Source: Actinostola sp. cb2023
Lineage: Eukaryota; Cnidaria; Anthozoa; Actiniaria; Actinostolidae
Assembly: GCA_033675265.1 (NCBI GenBank)
Contig: JAUJYZ010001167.1
Span: forward strand, 37,081-101,080
Direction: 5' to 3'
Length of the DNA: 64,000 nucleotides
The notes under the pieces are model-generated. The model saw nothing but the letters and a program-made list of their open reading frames with translations, made no database searches and was not told the DNA's origin. Positions within the stretch are counted from its first letter, which is position 1. Every line of letters starts with the position of its first letter. Positions 58,097 to 64,000 of the stretch are shown one piece after another. Made by a program: the position numbers and the translations under genes.

Positions 58097-58525
58097 CAAC
58101 CCTACCATACCCTGCCCTGCCCTGCCCTGCCCTGCCCTGCCCTGCCCTGCCCTGCCCTGCCCTGCCCTGCCCTGCCCTGCCCTGCCCTGCCCTGCCCTGC
58201 CCTGCCCTATCTTTCCCTACCCTACCTTATCCTACCCTACCTTATGCTACCCTACCCTACCCTACCTTACCCTACCCTAGCTTACCATACCCTACCTTAC
58301 CCTATGCTACCCTACCCTACCCTATCATACCCTACCTTACCCTACCCTATCTTTCCCTATGTTACCCTACCCTATGCTACCCTACCCTATCTTAACCTAC
58401 CCTACCTTACCCTATGCAACCCTACCCTATGCTACCCTACCCTACCCTACCCTACCCTGCTCTACCCTACCCTGCTCTACCCTACCCTATGCTACCCTAC
58501 CCTATCCTACCCTACCCTACCCTAG
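58097..58525 (+). repeat. (CCCTG)n then (CCCTA)n pentamer array
   Basis: About 22 CCCTG units, then about 60 CCCTA-type units with scattered variants. The unit is 5 bp, so it is not the animal telomere repeat (TTAGGG). The LPYPTLPYP open frames on it are artefacts. Confidence 0.92.
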
Positions 58526-58732
58526 ATCTGCCTCTAAAGTCGATTTTGTTAAATCAAAGTTTCATTTGTTTTCCCTTTGTTAGACTGAGCAACAACGACA
58601 CCTTGTGCTCCAGCCACTTCTAAACACCTACCAACGGCTAAAAATGATCCTAAATGATGATAAACTATCTCACGAGTACATACATAAATATAGAACAATT
58701 ATATATATATTCATACACAAGACAACATATTC

Positions 58733-60712
58733 TTAAAGTGCCTATAACCCCCAGTTTGATGTCAATTTTAATAAAAAGTACTTGATTTTATAAGATGTTC
58801 TGCGAAAAAGATTTTCGATTCTGAGCAATCCTTGATTTGTTATGAATTTTTGAAATATTTATTTTGAGGTCCCACTTGTCTTTTTGAAGACTGGGTCGAG
58901 TGACGTCTACTAGGGAACCACTCGAAAGCGGCTTCCAATTTCACATATGTATACTAGGAATTTTATCCAAAGAACAAGGACTTTTGCTTCTGAATTTCGA
59001 GCATTGAACGACAGAAAAACGATTAGGATCCCTTGAAAAGTAATCCATATCCTTATAATGGCTACTACAGAGCAATTACGAGTATAAAATATAGTCTTTA
59101 CGGCCTGCATTATAAACGTGAAACTCAGGTCGGTGAAGTATGTTTACACCCGCGGGTTCACTACCAGTACTGAAGTTATCGATCAAAAGCAAAAATAATC
59201 ATGGAAAACAGTCTGGGAAAACAGATAACACGAAGACAATATGTTGTATGAGCAATACAAGTGTCCATGATACAAGAAAACTAACACATCGGACATCATC
59301 GTATATTCATCATATCGACATACGGTACGTACAGCTATGCATGTATACATGCATGTACATTATGACTCTATATTTATGTGAAGTCCCGTTTGGGTCGAAT
59401 TCCGTACATGAAACTGTTTTACCTCTACTATATTTCTAAGGGTAACTGAGGATAATTTTTATAATTTCTTGTGTACAATCACTTTTTGCACATTTATTTG
59501 CCGTATGTCCGTAAACAATAACAATTTTATAATAGTCCAAGTCGGTATTTGGGTCTATTACGTTGTTAGTCTCCCTCGCAGCCGTATTTAGTGTCGATCT
59601 GCCTGAGAAGTGTATTGTACTACAGAACCAACAACGGAGAGATGACAACTGTGGTTTACAATAAAGATAGAATTAAAAACAGTGAACACATTTATTTGCG
59701 ATATTTACTTTATATTATCATGTTAAAATATGAAGTATTTTTTTACTAAATTCTATACCCGGTCTATAACAAAAGAACAATTATTACTCTTCTTTTTTTG
59801 TTTCAGATAAACCCACTGAGTATGTCGGTAATAAATAGCGATGTCAGAGAATCCACATACAACAATGCTGAATGCTAGCTATTGGGATCGAATACAAAAT
59901 TGTAGATTGAAATACAGCTTGTAGCTGCGTACAGTAACAATTTAATTGTGTGTATTTCGGTGATATAAACCTCACTCCCATGCAGTGTTGATATGCAACC
60001 TTTATAGGTATAAACATAAAATATGTATTAGATAAAAAGCTTGAGCTTTTATTACGGTTCGGCACAAATCCCAAACCGTTATCGAGTTTAATTAGGTCTC
60101 AGCGGCAGTGATTTCGCCGTCCTTTAGCTGGTCGGTCCATCGCCTGAGATAGGAATAAATGAAGACCAATACCTTCTTGAAGGTTTGGGTAATTGTTACA
60201 TCCATAAACCATGCATCTAGTTGACTTTTTTACAAGCGATCAATCTAATTTTTGAAGTCCTGTAGCTAGCGTTGTGCCAAAGGGATTCACCCGGCCATCA
60301 TTTGCATTAATAATAATTCAGTTCCGTATATATAGGGCTCAAAAAAATGTAGCTTATTATTGACAGTAAGATTATAGAATACTGTGTACTGCTCTAATGC
60401 CGCAATTAAATTCAATATGGGCTCCTGATAGACCTGAATAAAGTGAAATCTCTCAGAAGTTCTAGTGATTTTGGGATACGTTCGGTTTGTTGTTGTCCCT
60501 ACTGGACGTCCACAACCGAGCTCGGCCCAGTCTCCCAACATCATTGATCCCGGGTCTGCAACCGCTCGGAAAAAGCCGTTTTTAACTACTTTCAAAAATT
60601 CATAACAAATCAAGGATTGCTCGGAATCGAAAATCGTTTTCGCACAACATCTTATAAAATCAAGTACTTTTTATTGAAATTGACATCAAAATGGGGGTTA
60701 TAGGCACTTTAA
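58733..60712. mobile_element. TTAA-flanked TIR element, 1.97 kb
   Basis: TTAA at 58733-58736, shared with the element to the left, and 60709-60712. Inverted ends AGTGCCTATAACCCCCA extend about 120 bp with AAAAGTACTTGATTTTATAA inside. The interior has no domain-bearing frame. Confidence 0.8.
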
Positions 60713-62810
60713 CAAGAGGCCTCAATGAGCGTACACTCAAGTCGGCATTATGACAAGGACAATGTCAGTTGCGTGACGAGGGACCTGACAATGACTGACA
60801 GTTGCGTGACAGAGGGAGACTCATCGATAAAGTATATATCCGATTCGTACGTTTCTAGCACGTAACTTGGAACGTTCCAGTTGAGTTCGATATACGCTCG
60901 GAAAAACTATTTGACCACGTTTGAGCGAATCATACTCTCGGATGTTAGTTCGATAGGCGTTTCGGAAACTATTCGAACCGTTTGTGGCGAACAGAAAAAT
61001 ATGCAACCTCAAGTGACCTCAAGTACGTTTAAAGACGTACCACATACGTACCTCGAAGAGTCGGAGATCTTTATCGATACTCACCGACACAAATAGTCTC
61101 CCTCGTCACGCAACTGTCATTGTCATAATGCCCGACTATACGTTCATTGAGCGTCTTCTTTCTGTAATAGATCCCTCCTGAAAATCTAAGGGACGTTTTG
61201 ATTTCGATTGTATTTTTGCCGTTCACTGACCTGTTTTGAGCGTGGAAATTCTGTTTTAAATAGCGCTACGCGGCGGTTCTAAAACAAGAGCGAACTATTT
61301 GGCCCGTTTGAGCATAGAAACAAGTATATAAATTTCGTACATTGACCTTGCTCGCCTTTGCTTTGATGAAGTTTTGAAGTACGATTTATACGATTTCTTT
61401 TCCTTCTGAATTTTTCAAACGTCGAAATCATAAATAAACATTCATCATTATATATCTGAGAAATGTGTTTCGTTTACTGTCGGATACTTTTTAAACGGTT
61501 TTTTTTTCACGGCGCGTGACGACAGTCAGGCAGCAAGCAAAGCGAGATTAGCTATCAAAACAAAATCTACTGGAAAATCAAACCCTCGCTCTCTAGCTTC
61601 AGAGACATAATAATATAACATCCAGACGATTCAGACTATAATCTGGCGAAGCTCGACGAATCTGCTAACGGGTTTTTAACGGCTGACCTATAAACAAAAA
61701 ATATTGCAAACGTGGAATGAAATAAACATCCATCATGAGTTACTGAAAATAGCTCGATGGCTCGACTGTTTGCATGACTTCTGAACATATAGCTTTGTGT
61801 CAATAGATGTACGCGTTACATCGCTGGTCGTGAGTTTAATTATAAATACTCAAGGACCAGAAACTGTACACGTACTATTCACAATTAGCAACAAACATGA
61901 CAACATAGCGATGCATGCGTGTATCACATCAACTCACTTAGATTCGTTCTAAGTTCTGAAGACCTCTAAACCCTTTGAAGTACTAATAATGGATTGATAA
62001 ATCCATATCTCTATGAATTATTGTGGTTATTTTTTTAAAACATACGACATACCAGCTGTAACCTTGCTCCAGAACTGCTAACAAGGTTGTGAAGAAACCA
62101 TGTTGATTACGGAGCCTTTGGTGATTATGGATGACTCGGTAGAACATGCTTTCTTTGTAAAATCGATTTCACAAACTCAGCGAATCATAGAAAATGGCAA
62201 TGACAATCGTTTTATTTGGTGCCATAAATATATCTAAACCAAATACAAATATAAGCTTAAATAAACTAGACATCGCAGCGTGACTCGGTCGAACACTAAG
62301 GCCAAATAATCAACCCTAGCCGATTCTGGACATTCACATCACAAAGTGATTTACTTATAACAATAATTTTCAAAATTCAGCGCGTGTGAATAAATTGATC
62401 TATCAGTGTTTATAATCTTACCACAATAACACACAACTTTGCAGCGGTACAAAGGTATCTAGAAGACAGTTTGACTTCCGTTTTAGATGCGTGACCGACA
62501 GTCAGGCAGCAAGCAAAGCGAGATTAGCTCTATCAAACTCATAAATCTACTGGAAATCATCAAACCCCTCGCTCTCTAGCTTCCAGAGACATAATAATAT
62601 AAACATCCAGACGGATTCAGACTATGATCTGGCGAAGCCTGCTCGCATGCGCAAACTCGAGAAGGTCACATACTTCCAATTGTGTGGTACAACGATATGA
62701 TCAAATACTTCGCCACTCGGTTCCGTTGGTCCTAACAACACAAAAAAAATACTAATAAAGAAAGCCCATTTTAGAACTCAGTGGCTTCCTTCGGAAGGGC
62801 CCGAGTAATT
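60713..62810 (+). mobile_element. Dispersed hairpin-ended element, copy 3
   Basis: Begins CAAGAGGCCTCAATGAGCG and ends CTTCCTTCGGAAGGGCCCGA; twice as long as the other copies. A block of about 155 bp (ACAGTCAGGCAGCAAGCAAA… to …ATCTGGCGAAGC) occurs twice, at about 61522-61660 and 62497-62640, which partly explains the length. No gene seen. Confidence 0.6.
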
Positions 62811-64000
62811 ATCGATTGTGAATTTTAAAAACGAAAAACGATACACCTCAGGACCTTTTTATATATTGTATAGGTCCCGAACTGACTCTCTTACCACCCT
62901 CCCCCTGTACAAAATGAGAGGAGGAACTGCGGACGAAAGAGATCGTATTGTAAAACACGGAACCCGGCTAAAGTGTGGTCGTGACACTGCGATTGTTTTC
63001 CTCACTGATTGTGTGAATTCTTTAAGATCTATTCTCGATTGCTGTTTGATAAATGTATAAAACTGCGTTCGCTGTAAGACGCCCCTTTTGCACTAAAGAT
63101 GCGCACGCAACAATGAATGTTTACAACGAACATCAGAATCCATCTAACCACTGTTACCGATCTGGACATGATCGTCTTGCAACTATGAATTTTACGTGAC
63201 AATGGCCCGCCAGTGTTGATATCCATAACCGTGTAGGTCAAGCAATTCATTCCTACACGTTATAAGCGATTTCCAGAAAGGCTTACTATGGAGTACCAAG
63301 CTCTGTGTAAGATGCCTCTGTCAGCATATGTTTAGTTTTGTTTTTAGTTCGAACAATCGCAAAATCTGACTCGAGTTCGGATTGGGCATTTTTTCCCAAA
63401 GGTTTATAACGCGTACCGATTTGTTTCAAAAAATTTGCTAATGCAGAAAGATTTTATTGGCGCATTTTGCAATTGATAAGACCGAGTACTTTAATCCACA
63501 CATAGTAAGATAGTTTGAAGCAGTGCTACGATTTGAAAAAAGCCCTCAAAGTTGGGTGGTATGAATACATAATACACGTCGTAATCCTACGCACCCATGC
63601 CAAAAAGTATTGCATTTAATCTCGAATTAGCTTTATGCAAGCAGTTGCAACATATTGCCCATTTACAGCTGCTGGACTTCGAAATGGCCATGAGCAGCGC
63701 TGATAATTAAACAAAAATCTAAAAAATAATTAAATGATTTTCAAAGAAACAAAATCGATATAATGATTCCTTATGTCAGGCCTTCAAAAATACATGAGTA
63801 TAAGAGGAAATTCATTTTTGATCGTAAAAAAATGATGGGCGGTTGTTTACGGAGACACCCACTTAAAGGGGGGGGGAGTGAATTTACGGGACACTTAGTG
63901 CTTGGTTAAGCAGAAATATTTCGAATTCATAGAACTCATAGAATTTGATTACAGAAATGTAAATTAACAAAAGCAATTATACGAAGCTAATAAATAAAAT

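Larger units (their letters stand above)
56765..58736. mobile_element. TTAA element with inverted (TAGGG)n arrays
   Basis: TTAA at 56765-56768 and 58733-58736; inverted ends GAATATGTTGTCTTGTGTAT extend about 230 bp. They then enter pentanucleotide arrays: TAGGG-type at about 56987-57135 on the left and CCCTG/CCCTA-type at 58097-58525 on the right. The interior carries a MITE (57138-57348) and AT-rich filler. No transposase. Confidence 0.82.
54819..63866. mobile_element. 9-kb TTAA-flanked inverted-repeat element (nest)
   Basis: TTAA at 54819-54822 and 63863-63866; inverted ends GTGGGTGTCTCCGTAAA. The left arm (54823-55810 plus 56691-56757) and right arm (62818-63862) are each about 1.05 kb and mirror each other. 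The left arm is cut by a MULE-like element (55811-56681). The interior holds two abutting TTAA elements (56769-58732, 58737-60708) and hairpin-family copy 3 (60713-62810). No transposase gene seen. Confidence 0.8.

Noticed and set aside
58043..58623. Proline/tyrosine-rich frames (LPYPTLPYP), and a possible telomere repeat
   Set aside because: Translation of a CCCTA/CCCTG pentamer; the unit is 5 bp rather than TTAGGG and the array lies inside a TTAA element, so neither a protein nor a telomere.

Overview
The window looks like a piece of an invertebrate animal nuclear genome, most likely an anthozoan cnidarian (coral or anemone). This is an inference from content: split genes with GT-AG introns, BEL/Pao and Penelope-like retroelements, a zinc-ribbon/HECT gene of a type I associate with cnidarian genomes, SRCR exons, AT-rich spacers and very many palindromic short transposons. 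No species can be named. Almost nothing here is ordinary single-copy gene space; the window is layer upon layer of mobile elements.

Layout. 1-1.9 kb: two palindromic MITEs and a dispersed repeat. 1.9-8.4 kb: a complete but frameshifted BEL/Pao LTR retrotransposon with near-identical LTRs, a 5-bp target duplication, a tRNA-Tyr-type primer site and a G-rich polypurine tract. 8.6-17.5 kb: MITEs, a 59-nt poly-G run, a TTAA-flanked element and a 12-bp minisatellite. 16.8-18.1 kb: exon-like pieces of an unidentified minus-strand gene. 18.2-21.5 kb: a 5'-truncated second BEL/Pao copy, then the 3' end of a LINE. 22.85-33.44 kb: the main item, a 10.6-kb terminal-inverted-repeat element. Its two inverted ends (about 0.65 and 0.50 kb) are largely 17-bp tandem arrays. 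Between them lie two convergent genes: a zinc-ribbon/HECT E3 ubiquitin ligase on + (broken in this copy by a 2-kb transposon) and an apparently intact two-exon integrase-type DDE transposase on -. The two ATGs lie about 125 and 90 bp from the inner ends of the repeats, so each repeat probably carries a promoter. Younger insertions sit in both genes and between them. 34.9-36.6 kb: two SRCR exons (-), one frameshifted. 37.4-42.7 kb: a Penelope-like element (-) with reverse transcriptase and GIY-YIG endonuclease, followed by several hammerhead-ribozyme cores and a 730-bp palindrome that contains inverted hammerheads. 43.4-47.5 kb: a tRNA-like sequence split by a 3.9-kb TTAA-flanked element that holds a dimeric 100-bp satellite. 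49.8-63.9 kb: two large TTAA-flanked inverted-repeat elements, the second a nest of smaller insertions.

How it fits together. Two themes recur. First, many elements end in TTAA duplications (piggyBac- or Kolobok-like), often nested or abutting. Second, several unrelated inverted-repeat elements carry tandem arrays inside their inverted ends (17-bp, another 17-bp, and 5-bp units), suggesting these transposon ends generate or spread minisatellites. The HECT-plus-DDE element is the best candidate for an under-described system: a DNA transposon that appears to carry its own ubiquitin ligase gene.
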